48,579 nucleotides of DNA, from contig CALYAP010000024.1 in assembly GCA_944393575.1 (NCBI GenBank), forward strand, positions 1 through 48,579, given 5' to 3'. Shown here in pieces: positions 39,777 to 48,579 of the stretch. The stretch's first letter is position 1. Every line of letters starts with the position of its first letter. The position numbers and the translations under genes were made by a program. Source of the stretch: an uncultured Clostridia bacterium (GTDB lineage Bacteria > Bacillota > Dehalobacteriia > UBA4068). The notes under the pieces were generated by a model, which was given only the letters and a program-made list of their open reading frames with translations, was not told the origin of the DNA and ran no database searches.

Positions 39777-40643
39777 CTATTGCTCTTTCCCTGATAGGTT
39801 TGCACAATCAGACAGCTCATGCTCATCATCAACCTGACTATTCTCTGCTGCCATAGCTATCACCTGGCTTTTGCCTTCTGCTTGTTCAAGTTGCACGGGC
39901 TGTTCTGCTGCAGCATCTGCTGCGGCTTGCCGCTCATTAAGACGTTTGCTCATATGCCGATAGATTAAAATACCAGTCACACTAACAACAATGGTAAAGA
40001 TAAAAGCGATAATCGCAAACTGATAATCCTGGATGCCCAAAGCGTTTCCGCCGATAGTCGAGGTAATCACCGAAGGGATACGGGCAATGCTGGTAATAAG
40101 CAGACAGGCACTTAATTTCATATTGGTAAGACCCAGTACATAGGTCATGATATCCTTAGGGGTACCGGGAATAAGGAAAAGGATAAAGACCAACAAATGC
40201 AGGCGCTTGCTGTTGCGGAAAAACTTCATGGAAAGGATCTTTTCCCGCGGGTAAAAGCAATCCACTACTTTGATACCAAAATACCGAGTAAACAGAAAGA
40301 TGATCGTCGTGCCGATCAAAGCACCGACAATACATAACAAGGTACCCTCAAAAGCGCCAAAAGCATATCCAGCACCGATCTCTATCGGTTCCCCAGGGAT
40401 AATGGCAACAATGACCTGGAGCACAACCATGCCGATAAAAGCTAACCTACCCCAAATACCATGACTATCTACCCATAGGCGAAAACGCTCTGGTTCGGAA
40501 ACAAATTCAATCAACGGCCGGCCAACGAACCAACAGATAGCAGCGCTTAGGGCAAGGAAAATAATGATTGAAATAATGCTGACAATCCGCCGCCTTTTGA
40601 TTGTAGCAGCATCTTCAGCAGTTAGAGAAAAATTATCAGGCAT
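39777..40643 (-). CDS. TVP38/TMEM64 (DedA-like) membrane protein
   Basis: A 288-aa polytopic protein with five or six helices and the VTT/DedA core (PGEPIEIGAGYAFGAFEGTL, FLIPGTPKDIMTYVLGLTNM). DedA relatives are lipid scramblases or flippases. The last 55 residues are an unstructured acidic/Gln-rich cytoplasmic tail absent from most homologues. Ribosome site strength is moderate (AAAGAG). It stands alone. Confidence 0.85.
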   Translation of the reverse strand: MPDNFSLTAEDAATIKRRRIVSIISIIIFLALSAAICWFVGRPLIEFVSEPERFRLWVDSHGIWGRLAFIGMVVLQVIVAIIPGEPIEIGAGYAFGAFEGTLLCIVGALIGTTIIFLFTRYFGIKVVDCFYPREKILSMKFFRNSKRLHLLVFILFLIPGTPKDIMTYVLGLTNMKLSACLLITSIARIPSVITSTIGGNALGIQDYQFAIIAFIFTIVVSVTGILIYRHMSKRLNERQAAADAAAEQPVQLEQAEGKSQVIAMAAENSQVDDEHELSDCANLSGKEQ

Positions 40644-40700
40644 AAATACTTACTCTTTCTGGCCATCAGGTAGCCGTATTATTACATACATGAGTATAAC

Positions 40701-40781
40701 AGAAGTTTTTCGCAAAAGCATCCCCTTTAAACACAGTTTAAAGAGGTTTTAAAAATTATTAATAATTGCGAAAAAACTTCT
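40701..40781. repeat. nested palindromes upstream of the TVP38 gene
   Basis: An outer inverted repeat (AGAAGTTTTTCGCAA at 40701-40715 and TTGCGAAAAAACTTCT at 40766-40781, one extra A) encloses CTTTAAAC-ACA-GTTTAAAG (40725-40743) and abuts the self-complementary AATTATTAATAATT (40754-40767). The inner hairpin with its T run could end the DUF188 transcript; the outer arms are unexplained. Confidence 0.6.
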
Positions 40782-40836
40782 AATAGTATCCCCAAAGTTA
40801 CTAACTAATAAAGACTCTGCTTGCCGCCAAGTTCTG

Positions 40837-41310
40837 TCAAAGCTTAGCAGCAAAACCATCATCTTGTAGCGGTCTTACATAAAGTTGCAGCAGTGATAGC
40901 AACTTCTGCTCAAAAGCAATATCTTGTCCATGATCGCGTTTATGCGGCCCTTTTAATTTTCCGCCGCTACGGCGCACCTTTTGCGCGGTATGGCGGGCTA
41001 AGAGCAAACTATCTATATTATCTGCCGTATACTGCAGACCATTTTGATTGATAACCAATGCCTTTTTGGCCAAACACATAGCAGCCAGGCCATAATCCTG
41101 AGTAATCACGATATCCCCGGAATGCAGTAAGTTGACCAAAGCAAAATCAACGCTATCTTTGCCTTTAGCAAAAGTTAATGTACTGGCACCCTCACGCTCG
41201 ATCAGATGTGCCGTATCACAGAGGATAAGCACTTCCACTGCAAACTGTTGCGCTAGGCGGATGGTGAGATCGACAACGGGACAACCGTCAGCATCGATAA
41301 GAATACGCAT
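40837..41310 (-). CDS. UPF0178/DUF188 family protein (YaiI/YqxD-like)
   Basis: A 157-aa protein starting MRILIDADGCPVVDLTI with VITQDYGLAAMCLAKKA and the GPHKRDH motif. The fold is PIN/NYN-like with Asp residues at the presumed nuclease site; the function is unknown. AGGAG precedes the ATG. Length is normal (150-160 aa). It stands alone. Confidence 0.9.
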   Translation of the reverse strand: MRILIDADGCPVVDLTIRLAQQFAVEVLILCDTAHLIEREGASTLTFAKGKDSVDFALVNLLHSGDIVITQDYGLAAMCLAKKALVINQNGLQYTADNIDSLLLARHTAQKVRRSGGKLKGPHKRDHGQDIAFEQKLLSLLQLYVRPLQDDGFAAKL

Positions 41311-41560
41311 GTCAACTCCTATAATCTGCGCCTTAGTGCATCTAGTATACCATAACTAGGCGAATCTTTTAACTTTTATGTAAAAGAATTTTTAGGCAAA
41401 GAATTCTCAGCAAATTTCTTGTATTAGACAATAACCGCGGCTATAATATTATTCGGCCATTTGGCTGAGTACTAATAACTTTTTGTTCTTTTTGGCCAAG
41501 CCTTGTTGCGGCAAAGCGATTAGGCTACCTATCTCTTACCCTATGCAAAGGAGTTTCTTA

Positions 41561-42502
41561 ATGTCTAAAGGCCCTCTCTATGTAACGCTTTGTTATGTTT
41601 TCTGGGGTTTGTTGCCCATTTTCTGGAAAACTTTAAATAGCCTTGATTCTTTGTATGTTTTAGCCAGCAGGGTTTTCTGGTCGCTCCTTTTCTGCACTAT
41701 TATTCTCCTAGCCCGTAAAAACTGGGGGCAGCTTAAAACGGTCTTTCAAGACAAAAAGCAGCTACTGAAAATTGCTATCTGTGCTATTCTCATCACTATC
41801 AACTGGGGCAGCTATATCTGGGCTGTCAATGCCAATCATATCATTGACGCCAGCCTGGCCTATTATATGGAGCCGATCATCGTTATCTTCATTGGTGCTG
41901 TTATTTTCAAGGAACGCTTAACCAAGCTGCACTGGGGATCCGTAGCTCTGGCAGCGCTGGGAGTGATCGTCCCGATCATTTATTATGGCGAGTTTCCCTT
42001 CATCGCTCTGGTCATTGCAGTGACTTTTGCGGTCTATGGTGCACTGAAGAAAACCATTAACATTGATGGATTACTGTCGATCTTCATGGAAACATTAATA
42101 ATGGCACCTTTAGCGCTAGGATTTATTATTTATATGGAAACCAGGCAATTAGGGGCCTTGGCTATTCTTGACGGATGGCAATATCTTTTGCTGCCGCTAA
42201 GTGGAGTTGTCACCAGTATTCCCTTAATCCTTTTTAGCCATGGCATCAAGGAGACCCCGTATAATTTAAGCGGTATCCTGATGTATATCAATCCAACTAT
42301 CGAGCTTTTGGTAGGGGTGCTGCTCTTCCACGAGCAATTTACCGCAGTCCAAGGAGTTACTTTTGGCTTTGTCTGGATAGCTATTATTGTTTATCTAGTG
42401 GCCAACAGGAGCCAACTAAAAAGCCCTGATTCCGCATCTATCGCAAGTATATCTGATATCAAAAATGTATCTAATAAGGCAACTACGAAAAGCAGTAAAT
42501 AG
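41561..42502 (+). CDS. rarD: RarD-type EamA transporter
   Basis: A 313-aa membrane protein with ten helices. It starts MSKGPLYVTLCYVFWGLLPI, the RarD N-terminus (YxxWGLxPxYWK), with LNSLDSLYVLASRVFWSLLF and the family end GVLLFHEQFT. First named for chloramphenicol sensitivity, the substrate is unknown. The start at 41561 has AAAGGAG seven bases before; the longer frame from 41483 does not. The C-terminal tail (about 30 residues) is Ser-rich. Confidence 0.9.
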   Translation: MSKGPLYVTLCYVFWGLLPIFWKTLNSLDSLYVLASRVFWSLLFCTIILLARKNWGQLKTVFQDKKQLLKIAICAILITINWGSYIWAVNANHIIDASLAYYMEPIIVIFIGAVIFKERLTKLHWGSVALAALGVIVPIIYYGEFPFIALVIAVTFAVYGALKKTINIDGLLSIFMETLIMAPLALGFIIYMETRQLGALAILDGWQYLLLPLSGVVTSIPLILFSHGIKETPYNLSGILMYINPTIELLVGVLLFHEQFTAVQGVTFGFVWIAIIVYLVANRSQLKSPDSASIASISDIKNVSNKATTKSSK

Positions 42503-42560
42503 TGAGGTTAGCTCACAGCTTTCGTAAGCATTCAAGCAGAATATTGCAAACTGTTGCATA

Positions 42561-42592
42561 ATAAAAAGCGGCTAGGATTTCACCTTGCCGCT
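42561..42592 (-). terminator. terminator after the nitroreductase gene
   Basis: AGCGGC (42567-42572) and GCCGCT (42587-42592) with a 14-base loop; the minus strand continues TTTTTATTATG. It also follows rarD on the plus strand. Confidence 0.65.
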
Positions 42593-42635
42593 AATCGATT
42601 TAGTAGACAATTTCTGGTAACCAGTCTAGCTGCTG

Positions 42636-43301
42636 TTACTGCCAGATCAGGTGATCCTTGCCCGACCCAAGCTCAAAATGGTATTTGACAATACCAAGAT
42701 CGATCTTAGTGTAAAACCCTCTTCTGGCTTTAGCTATTACCTTATCAGTGCGATAAGACAGCATAAATTTTTGTTGATTCATAGCAGTGGGAGCAAGCAA
42801 CGCCGCCTCAACTCCTCTCCTAAACCACTCCGGAGAAGTATCATCAATATTGCTTACGTCTTCCATGGGCTTAGAGTTGTGCGCTATGCCTGGTGTTTGG
42901 CCGTATCCCAGCGCAATAACAACCGTTAATTTCTCCCCGCTGCCTATTTGAAAAGCAGCAGGGATTTTCTTGTAGGTCATTGCCACCCAGCAGCTATTGA
43001 GCCCAAGCTGTTGTGCCTTTAACACCAGCCTCTCTCCATAATAGCCGCATAGTTCTTCCAAATGATCGCTCTTTGGGCCGATCAATGCCAGATAATTGCT
43101 GACACCGCTGAATTTACCATAATGCGCCATTAGGCTATTGAAGGCCTGGGGTTCATTTTTGACCAGCTGAATATGCAGACCTCCCTCTTTATTACAAGCA
43201 TCGATTTCCGCCTCCAGGGCTGCCAAACATTCAGCGTCAATAGGCTGATCTATATATTGGCGCACGCTATGACGATTTTGCATTGCTTCCATAATTTCCA
43301 T
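42636..43301 (-). CDS. nitroreductase-family flavoprotein
   Basis: A 221-aa FMN protein. It starts MEIMEAMQNRHSVRQYIDQP, the family N-terminus, with ALGYGQTPG and a C-terminal region with PTAMNQQKFMLSYRTD. The gap of the first part to the dimer helix is normal. GGAGGGG precedes the ATG. It lies 23 bases after an ArsR gene, so the pair is probably one operon and the ArsR protein its regulator. Confidence 0.87.
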   Translation of the reverse strand: MEIMEAMQNRHSVRQYIDQPIDAECLAALEAEIDACNKEGGLHIQLVKNEPQAFNSLMAHYGKFSGVSNYLALIGPKSDHLEELCGYYGERLVLKAQQLGLNSCWVAMTYKKIPAAFQIGSGEKLTVVIALGYGQTPGIAHNSKPMEDVSNIDDTSPEWFRRGVEAALLAPTAMNQQKFMLSYRTDKVIAKARRGFYTKIDLGIVKYHFELGSGKDHLIWQ

Positions 43302-43324
43302 AAAAACCCCTCCGATATTAAATA

Positions 43325-43675
43325 TTAACTCTTCTCGCCACTTCTGTCCGGTAAGCTTTCCATAATTTCTTTTGCAAGGGCAAGCATTCGTAGCAGCCGG
43401 TCCATTGCCTCGCTATCAGCATCAAAATAGTAATAATTTTTCGTGCCTTCACGACGCATTTTTATTAAGCCTGCTTCTTTCAATATTTGCAGATGATGCG
43501 AGACAGCAGGACGTGACAAATTTGTCTTGGCAGTGATCGCCCCTACCCGAACCCCATCGCATTCTCCCATCTGCATCATTTCTACAATCAAATGTTGACG
43601 GTTAGCATCTCCGAGAGCCAGCAGTATTTTTTGGCATGCCTTAAATTCCTCTGCTAAATGTTTGATATCGTGCAA
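43325..43675 (-). CDS. ArsR-family winged-helix regulator
   Basis: A 116-aa repressor with the ArsR winged helix (ILLALGDANRQHLIVEMM, TAKTNLSRPAVSHHLQILKE, REGTKNYYYFD). The CxC or His/Asp metal sites of ArsR/SmtB sensors are not present, so it probably senses something other than metal. The start is a TTG behind AAGAGG. It precedes the nitroreductase gene and likely controls it. Confidence 0.87.
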   Translation of the reverse strand: MHDIKHLAEEFKACQKILLALGDANRQHLIVEMMQMGECDGVRVGAITAKTNLSRPAVSHHLQILKEAGLIKMRREGTKNYYYFDADSEAMDRLLRMLALAKEIMESLPDRSGEKS

Positions 43676-43764
43676 AACAAGACCTCTTTTCGTCTATCAG
43701 TTTAAACCATTATACAATATAAATTTAAAAAATGCCGCTTGGTAAAGAAAATCGAGACGAATAA

Positions 43765-43812
43765 AAACCGAATAATAGCCAAGAAACAACTTAGCTATTA
43801 TTCGGTTTACCC
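43765..43812 (-). terminator. terminator of the LysR gene
   Basis: AAACCGAATAATAGC (43765-43779) and GCTATTATTCGGTTT (43794-43808) form a 15-bp perfect stem with a 14-base loop; on the minus strand the stem runs into TTTTTATTC. Confidence 0.85.
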
Positions 43813-43903
43813 CTAGGCAGCAACATGGAAGCTAGCTTAACTAGAAAATAATAGGCTTATAAAAATATTTCATACAAGAATTTACTGCTGGTCTTACATT
43901 CTG

Positions 43904-44788
43904 TTAGTCACCCTCTTGCAAATCGGCAAACAGCTCCTGATAATAATCAGCAAAGATGCTGCCCCGCCGCCACAAAAAAGTAAAATCATGACTGACGTGG
44001 AAATCGCTTAGCTCAATCTGGCGCAAGCGGTTTTCTTGTAATTCCTTGGCTACAGCCTTCTCATAAAAAAAGGCAATACCGCAATCCAACTCTACCAGTG
44101 ATTTGATAGCCGGGATATCATTGATCTCCACTAAACTAGCAAAATCCTTGACCGAAAAATTTCGCTCCTCTAATTGTTTTTCCAAAATCTCTCTGGTTCC
44201 GGAACCAGGCTCACGTAAAATCAGCCTTTCGCCAAATAAATGCTCTAAACGCCGGGGCTTTTTACTAAATTGATGTTGGGTACTGCAAACAGCGATATAT
44301 TTTTCTGTCGCATAGATACGGTACTCATACTCATTTTTAGAAAAATACCCCTCAACCAGAGCAAAATCGATCTCCCCGGCATCAAGCTGCTTGAGCAGCT
44401 CTTGGGTATTCGCCACTACCATATGGATATGTGTTTGCGGATATTTGCGCAAATAAGCTGCTAAATGCTGCGGCATCACAAAAGAACCAATGGTGAGGGT
44501 AACACCAAAAATCAATTCTCTTTTTTCCTGAGCCAAATGAGCTAAGTGATCATGCAGGTGGATAGAGTCATGTTTCATCGTCGTAGCAGCACGTAAAAGC
44601 TCTTCTCCCTGAGGGGTCAAGGTCAGCTTCTTAGCATGGTACTCAAAAAGCTTAGCCTGATAAGCTTCTTCTAAATAATGAATATGCTGTGATACTGCTG
44701 GCTGCGTGATATTTAGCTCCTGAGCAGCTTTGGTAAAATTCATATATTTACAGACTACCAAAAAAGTATCCAAACGAAAATCTAACAT
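43904..44788 (-). CDS. LysR-family regulator, probable controller of the YeiH gene
   Basis: A 294-aa protein with a LysR helix-turn-helix (FTKAAQELNITQPAVSQHIHYLEEAY) and a C-terminal periplasmic-binding-like effector domain (GEIDFALVEG, LILREPGSGTREILEKQLEE). The GSGTRE loop is common in CysB/CysL/YeiE-type members that bind small anions. It is transcribed away from the yeiH-like gene 117 bases upstream, the same arrangement as yeiE-yeiH in enteric bacteria. An AT-rich palindromic segment near 44805-44830 could be its site. Confidence 0.88.
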   Translation of the reverse strand: MLDFRLDTFLVVCKYMNFTKAAQELNITQPAVSQHIHYLEEAYQAKLFEYHAKKLTLTPQGEELLRAATTMKHDSIHLHDHLAHLAQEKRELIFGVTLTIGSFVMPQHLAAYLRKYPQTHIHMVVANTQELLKQLDAGEIDFALVEGYFSKNEYEYRIYATEKYIAVCSTQHQFSKKPRRLEHLFGERLILREPGSGTREILEKQLEERNFSVKDFASLVEINDIPAIKSLVELDCGIAFFYEKAVAKELQENRLRQIELSDFHVSHDFTFLWRRGSIFADYYQELFADLQEGD

Positions 44789-44905
44789 ACATTACCCCCA
44801 ACAATAAATTAATTTTATATATAGATAATAATTTATAATTTTTCTTTATTTGATCTTTATGTTATACTCAAAAGGCAAAAATCTTTGGAGAAGAGGTCGC
44901 TACTC

Positions 44906-45913
44906 ATGAACTTCATCAAAAATAATGGTTGGGGAATTTTATTGTGCTTACTAATTGCTATCCCTTGCTGGTTTCTCGGTCGACTAGTGCCAGTAGTTGG
45001 CGGACCAGTATTCGCCATTCTCATAGGGATGGTCATTACCATTTTTATCAAGGACAAGCCTCATACCCAGACTGGTATTAATTACACCTCTAAAAAAATA
45101 CTGCAATTCGCCGTAGTACTGCTGGGCTTTGGCATGAATCTAACCGATATCTTGCAAAAAGGACAGCAGTCGCTGCCAATTATCATCTCTACAATAACCA
45201 CATCGCTGCTTATTGCCTTTGTGCTCTACAAGGCTTTGAAGATGCCATCAAAAATATCTACGCTCATCGGCGTGGGCTCTTCAATCTGCGGGGGCTCAGC
45301 TATCGCCGCTACAGCACCGGTTATCGGCGCCAATGATGAAGAAATTGCCCAATCAATCTCTGTTATTTTTCTATTCAATGTTATTGCAGCACTAATTTTT
45401 CCTACCTTAGGAGGAATGTTAGGTCTTTCTAATGAAGGATTCGGTCTTTTTGCCGGAACAGCGATCAATGATACATCTTCTGTTACTGCTGCCGCAGCAG
45501 CCTGGGATGGCATACATCATAGCAATACGCTTGATTCTGCCACTATCGTCAAACTCACCAGGACACTGGCGATCATCCCTATTACCTTAGTTTTAGCCTT
45601 TTACCGCACCAGAAAAGAAAAGCATCAATCTAGCAGCAAAGTCAGCTTAAAGAAGATCTTCCCTTTTTTCATTCTCTTTTTTGTTCTGGCATCAGTGGTA
45701 ACAACGGTCTTCAACCTGCCAGCAACTATCACCAACCCCTTAAAGGAACTCAGTAAATTCTTCATCATCATGGCAATGGCAGCTATCGGCCTTAATACCG
45801 ATATTGTCAAATTAGTCAAGACTGGGGGAAAACCCATTTTCATGGGATTATGCTGCTGGGTAGGAATCGCCGCAGTCAGCTTACTGATGCAACATCTCTT
45901 AGGCATTTGGTAA
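44906..45913 (+). CDS. YeiH/UPF0324-family putative sulfate/anion exporter
   Basis: A 335-aa membrane protein with ten or eleven helices. The start at 44906 is eight residues in from a TTG frame and has AGAGG nine bases upstream. Motifs include [34 protein letters not shown] and [14 protein letters not shown], typical of YeiH. The family is annotated as putative sulfate exporters; substrate is unproven. A TATACT -10 at 44863-44868 lies before it with a weak -35. Confidence 0.9.
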   Translation: MNFIKNNGWGILLCLLIAIPCWFLGRLVPVVGGPVFAILIGMVITIFIKDKPHTQTGINYTSKKILQFAVVLLGFGMNLTDILQKGQQSLPIIISTITTSLLIAFVLYKALKMPSKISTLIGVGSSICGGSAIAATAPVIGANDEEIAQSISVIFLFNVIAALIFPTLGGMLGLSNEGFGLFAGTAINDTSSVTAAAAAWDGIHHSNTLDSATIVKLTRTLAIIPITLVLAFYRTRKEKHQSSSKVSLKKIFPFFILFFVLASVVTTVFNLPATITNPLKELSKFFIIMAMAAIGLNTDIVKLVKTGGKPIFMGLCCWVGIAAVSLLMQHLLGIW

Positions 45914-46302
45914 AACAAACTTTGCTACAACAACTATTCTCCATTATCTTTTAAGACCCATTTTCTGCTCATAAGGAGGAGGAAATGGGTCTCAGTATAA
46001 TTATCGCCATGCCGTAGCCTACAGCGAAATAAAAGAACGACCGATAAAGGCCGCCATAAAAAAGCTACGTATACAGTGAATTGGCAACTGGCTGTCATAC
46101 ACTAATGGATGAAGCCTCATTAACTTTGCGCCACCAGCTTTCGTTGGGTTAGGCCGATACTTGCTAGATACTTGCTATTAATTTTTATATTTTATTCTAT
46201 CCTATTTTTATATTTTTAGCAACCTTCAAGCTGAACCATTCGCATAAACCACCATGAGTAAGTATCTGCTGATACTAAAACGCCTCACCAACAAATACTA
46301 TA
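45914..46302. other. gene-free stretch with hairpin and tandem repeat
   Basis: About 390 bases without a supported gene. It holds an inverted repeat AGACCCATTT (45954-45963) and AAATGGGTCT (45983-45992) around a GGAGGAGG sequence with an ATG in the right arm (an 11-codon frame, 45985-46017), and a perfect 11-bp tandem repeat GATACTTGCTA at 46156-46166 and 46167-46177. Part could be decayed coding sequence. Confidence 0.4.
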
Positions 46303-46335
46303 TTGACATTCGGTCAACAAATTGTCAGATAACCC

Positions 46336-46364
46336 TTTACAATCAGTTAATTTTAATTTATCAT
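46336..46364 (+). promoter_or_regulatory. promoter of putP
   Basis: TTTACA (46336-46341), a 17-bp spacer and TATCAT (46359-46364). A small dyad, TTGAC-ATTCG-GTCAA (46303-46317), lies just upstream and could be an operator. Confidence 0.55.
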
Positions 46365-46416
46365 AATTAAATACGTCATTATTAACATCATTATCAATTC
46401 TTCAAGGAGAACTACT

Positions 46417-47994
46417 ATGAATGCAGATTCTGTACAAATCCTTATTGCGATGATCGTTTATATGATCATTGTTTTAGGCATTGGTGTCTATTTTACCCGT
46501 CGCGCCCAGACCAATACCGAAAATTACTTTCTGGGCGGACGTACGCTTGGCCCCTGGGTAACCGCTATGAGCGCCGAAGCATCGGATATGAGCGGATGGC
46601 TGCTGATGGGGCTTCCTGGCGTCGCCTATTGGTGCGGAGTTGCCGATGCTGCCTGGACCGCTATTGGCTTGGCTCTTGGCACCTACATAAACTGGCTAAT
46701 CGTAGCCAAAAGATTACGCCGTTATAGTATTAAAGCCAATAATTCTATTACGCTGCCAGAATTCTTTTCCAACCGCTTTCATGAAAAAAGCAAGGTTATT
46801 CTCAGTATCGCAGCGGTCTTTATTCTGATCTTCTTCACTGTTTATGCAGCTAGCTGCCTGGTAACCTGTGGGAAGCTCTTCAGCACTTTGTTTGGCACCT
46901 CTTACGTAGCAATGATGATTCTAGGCGCTATCTTCGTCCTGCTTTATACCCTGCTGGGCGGTTTCTTGGCGGAAAGCGCCTCTGACTTTCTGCAAGCGAT
47001 AGTGATGATCGTAGCCTTAATTTTAATCATCGTTGCCGGCAGCAATGCAGCCGGTGGTTTTGGCGCAGTAATAGATAACGCTAAAAATATCCCCGGCTTT
47101 CTTGATTTCTTCGGCATCGCTACCCCAGTTGTCGAAAACGGTGCTCAAGTTGTGACTAATGGTGCCCCAGTCTTTGGTGAAGGAGCCAGCTACAGCGTTA
47201 TTTCGATAGCGTCTGCTCTGGCCTGGGGCTTGGGCTATTTCGGTATGCCACAGGTACTGCTGCGTTTCATGGCTATCAATAGTGAGAAAAAATTGACCAT
47301 GTCCCGCCGCATCGCTACCGTATGGGTAGTCATCTCTCTGGCTGCGGCAGTCTTCATCGGAATCATCGGCCGTGCGCTCTTCCCCACCGCTCTGCTGACC
47401 TCGGCTTCTGCTGAAAATATTCTTATCATCATGGCCACCAGTCTGCTTCCTGCTCTGCTGGCCGGTCTGGTAATGGCTGGCATCTTAGCAGCTACCATGA
47501 GTTCTTCTGACTCCTATCTCCTCATCGCCGCTTCCGCATTAGCAAAAAATATTTATCAGGGTATCTTCAAAAAAGACGCTTCGGATAAACAGGTGATGGT
47601 CGTCTCCAGAATCACTCTGCTGCTGATTACTGTCATCGCTATGCTGATCGCTATCGATGAGCAAAGTGTTATCTTCCAAATCGTCTCCTTTGCCTGGGCT
47701 GGTTTTGGCGCCACCTTTGGCCCACTGATGCTGTTCTCACTCTTCTGGAAACGCATCAACCGCCAGGGAGCGATCGCGGGAATGATCTCCGGTGGTGTGA
47801 TGGTTTTCGTCTGGAAGCTGCTGATCAATCCTTTAGGCGGCATTTGGGGCATCTACTGCCTATTGCCGGCATTCTTGATTTCCTGCATCTTCATCGTTGT
47901 CGTCTCGTTGCTGACTGCGCCGCCATCTGAGCAAATCGTCCGCGAATTTGAGGATGTTCGTGATAAAAAGAACTGCTCTCTAGAAGAAGCCTAA
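46417..47994 (+). CDS. putP: sodium/proline symporter
   Basis: A 525-aa sodium/solute symporter with about thirteen helices that takes up proline with Na+. It shows RAQTNTENYFLGGRTLGPWV, SAEASDMSGWLLMGLPG (the sodium site Ser/Asp residues), LPEFFSNRF and ATMSSSDSYLLIAASALAKN (second sodium site). Those residues are conserved in PutP over other SSS members, which supports proline. Helices 6-7 are separated by a somewhat long loop (VVENGAQVVTNGAPVFGEG). AAGGAG precedes the ATG. It ends at a strong terminator. Confidence 0.93.
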   Translation: MNADSVQILIAMIVYMIIVLGIGVYFTRRAQTNTENYFLGGRTLGPWVTAMSAEASDMSGWLLMGLPGVAYWCGVADAAWTAIGLALGTYINWLIVAKRLRRYSIKANNSITLPEFFSNRFHEKSKVILSIAAVFILIFFTVYAASCLVTCGKLFSTLFGTSYVAMMILGAIFVLLYTLLGGFLAESASDFLQAIVMIVALILIIVAGSNAAGGFGAVIDNAKNIPGFLDFFGIATPVVENGAQVVTNGAPVFGEGASYSVISIASALAWGLGYFGMPQVLLRFMAINSEKKLTMSRRIATVWVVISLAAAVFIGIIGRALFPTALLTSASAENILIIMATSLLPALLAGLVMAGILAATMSSSDSYLLIAASALAKNIYQGIFKKDASDKQVMVVSRITLLLITVIAMLIAIDEQSVIFQIVSFAWAGFGATFGPLMLFSLFWKRINRQGAIAGMISGGVMVFVWKLLINPLGGIWGIYCLLPAFLISCIFIVVVSLLTAPPSEQIVREFEDVRDKKNCSLEEA

Positions 47995-48074
47995 GCAAAT
48001 TATAAAAGTTGTCTTCTTCTGCATTATCCAAAACGATAAGCCAACTATATCCAAAAATCACCCCATAGTATAAC

Positions 48075-48107
48075 AAAGGGCTGCTTTAATAGCAGCCCTT
48101 TTATTTT
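48075..48107 (+). terminator. terminator of putP
   Basis: AAAGGGCTGCT (48075-48085) and AGCAGCCCTTT (48091-48101) form an 11-bp stem with a TTAAT loop followed by TATTTT. Confidence 0.9.
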
Positions 48108-48147
48108 GGCAATATAAAATCTGCAAGATAAAAAACATCTATCACTC

Positions 48148-48579
48148 TTACATATGGTCAAAATCTTTGCTATGAATCTTCTCCAGATCCATCGAGCAAA
48201 TGATCTCATCCATTTTTTCCAAAACTAGCTCTTTATCCTCAGTCCATCTCGCCACCAAGGGCAAGATATTGGAAAAATGATTGCCATAGACCAGACAATT
48301 CTCTACTGTTAAATTTTTCAGCAGCAGCCGTTCTTCCAGAATGGTTTTCCAAGGGGGCAGCTGATGAAAACGTCCGGCCTGGATATCCGCAAGCATAGTA
48401 GTCCCCTTCTCCGGAGAAAGAGTCATCAAGCGGATCGATTTAGGATGCACCTGATTATAAAACTCCGCTGTTTTGGTCGCATGTTCCCAGGCGAGCTCTT
48501 CGCCACCCAGACCTATAATAGAGCTTAAGGAATAGGTTAATCCGACTTCATCAAGCAGCTGCAGCGCCTTTAACATCTG
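48148..48579 (-). CDS. radical SAM protein, C-terminal part, cut by the window edge
   Basis: The frame is open to the right edge, so only the last about 143 codons are visible. The part seen (LKALQLLDEVGLTYSLSSII, GLGGEELAWEHATKTAEFYN, IRLMTLSPEKGTTM) reads like the second half of a radical SAM barrel of the Elp3/HemN-like or YgiQ-type group, followed by a short C-terminal helix region. The CxxxCxxC motif would lie outside the window. The substrate cannot be said. The putP terminator lies on the other side, so it is convergent with putP. Confidence 0.8.
   Translation of the reverse strand, partial: QMLKALQLLDEVGLTYSLSSIIGLGGEELAWEHATKTAEFYNQVHPKSIRLMTLSPEKGTTMLADIQAGRFHQLPPWKTILEERLLLKNLTVENCLVYGNHFSNILPLVARWTEDKELVLEKMDEIICSMDLEKIHSKDFDHM

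Noticed and set aside
45985-46075. Transposase remnant after the yeiH-like gene
   Set aside because: One frame reads NYRHAVAYSEIKER, slightly reminiscent of an IS3-type end, but no other motif or terminal repeats support it.

Overview
The window looks like chromosome from a spore-forming, low-to-mid GC Bacillota of the class Clostridia or close to it. The evidence is a GPR spore protease gene, a ylbJ-type sporulation membrane protein gene, several small Cys-rich coat-like proteins, a T-box before thrS, AGGAGG-type ribosome sites before almost every gene, and gene blocks typical of Bacillota (rnc-acpP-plsX-rpmF-yceD-ackA; hemW-holA-comEC-comEA). No phage, insertion sequence, rRNA operon or CRISPR array was seen. 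No genus is assigned.

Layout. 1-1.7 kb: a truncated lipoprotein gene and a MerR/GyrI-like regulator. 1.8-4.4 kb: a metal P-type ATPase with a coupled small membrane protein, and a CsoR repressor; a 41-bp perfect dyad sits on the ATPase promoter. 4.5-6.1 kb: a Cys/Pro-rich protein and a methyltransferase. 6.3-14.7 kb: an unusual ABC locus, in order a lipoprotein that fuses a propeller-like domain to a solute-binding domain, two MalF/MalG-type permeases, an HlyD-like adaptor, a MacB-periplasmic-core-like protein with only two membrane segments, and a MalK-type ATPase. 14.7-16.1 kb: small Gly/Leu-rich or Gly/Cys-rich proteins of unknown role. 16.4-24.1 kb: a uridine-kinase-like protein, a CNNM/CorC transporter behind a probable leader-peptide attenuator, a metallophosphoesterase with altered metal motifs, a short DUF1540 protein, a UPF0173 hydrolase and T-box-controlled thrS. 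24.5-37.5 kb: housekeeping genes (RNase III, ACP, PlsX, L32, YceD, AckA, YlbJ, RsmD, GPR, HemW, HolA, ComEC, ComEA). 37.8-48.6 kb: a lipid kinase, tRNA-Ser(CGA), a GNAT protein, a TVP38 protein, a DUF188 protein, RarD, an ArsR-nitroreductase pair, a divergent LysR/YeiH pair, PutP and a truncated radical SAM gene.

Strongest candidates for new biology. (1) The 6.3-14.7 kb locus mixes import-type (binding protein, MalFGK) and export-type (HlyD, MacB core) parts, with no FtsX-type permease and no MacB ATPase. (2) The leader of the CNNM gene has a good promoter, a 24-codon ORF starting with an acidic/Pro stretch (MEDADPSGNRR), and a terminator whose left arm and loop are the ORF's last codons. This resembles the MgtL leader in logic, placed before a different class of putative Mg2+ transporter. 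(3) Several small Cys-rich proteins are scattered through the window. Functions come from motif reading only; no database search was possible.
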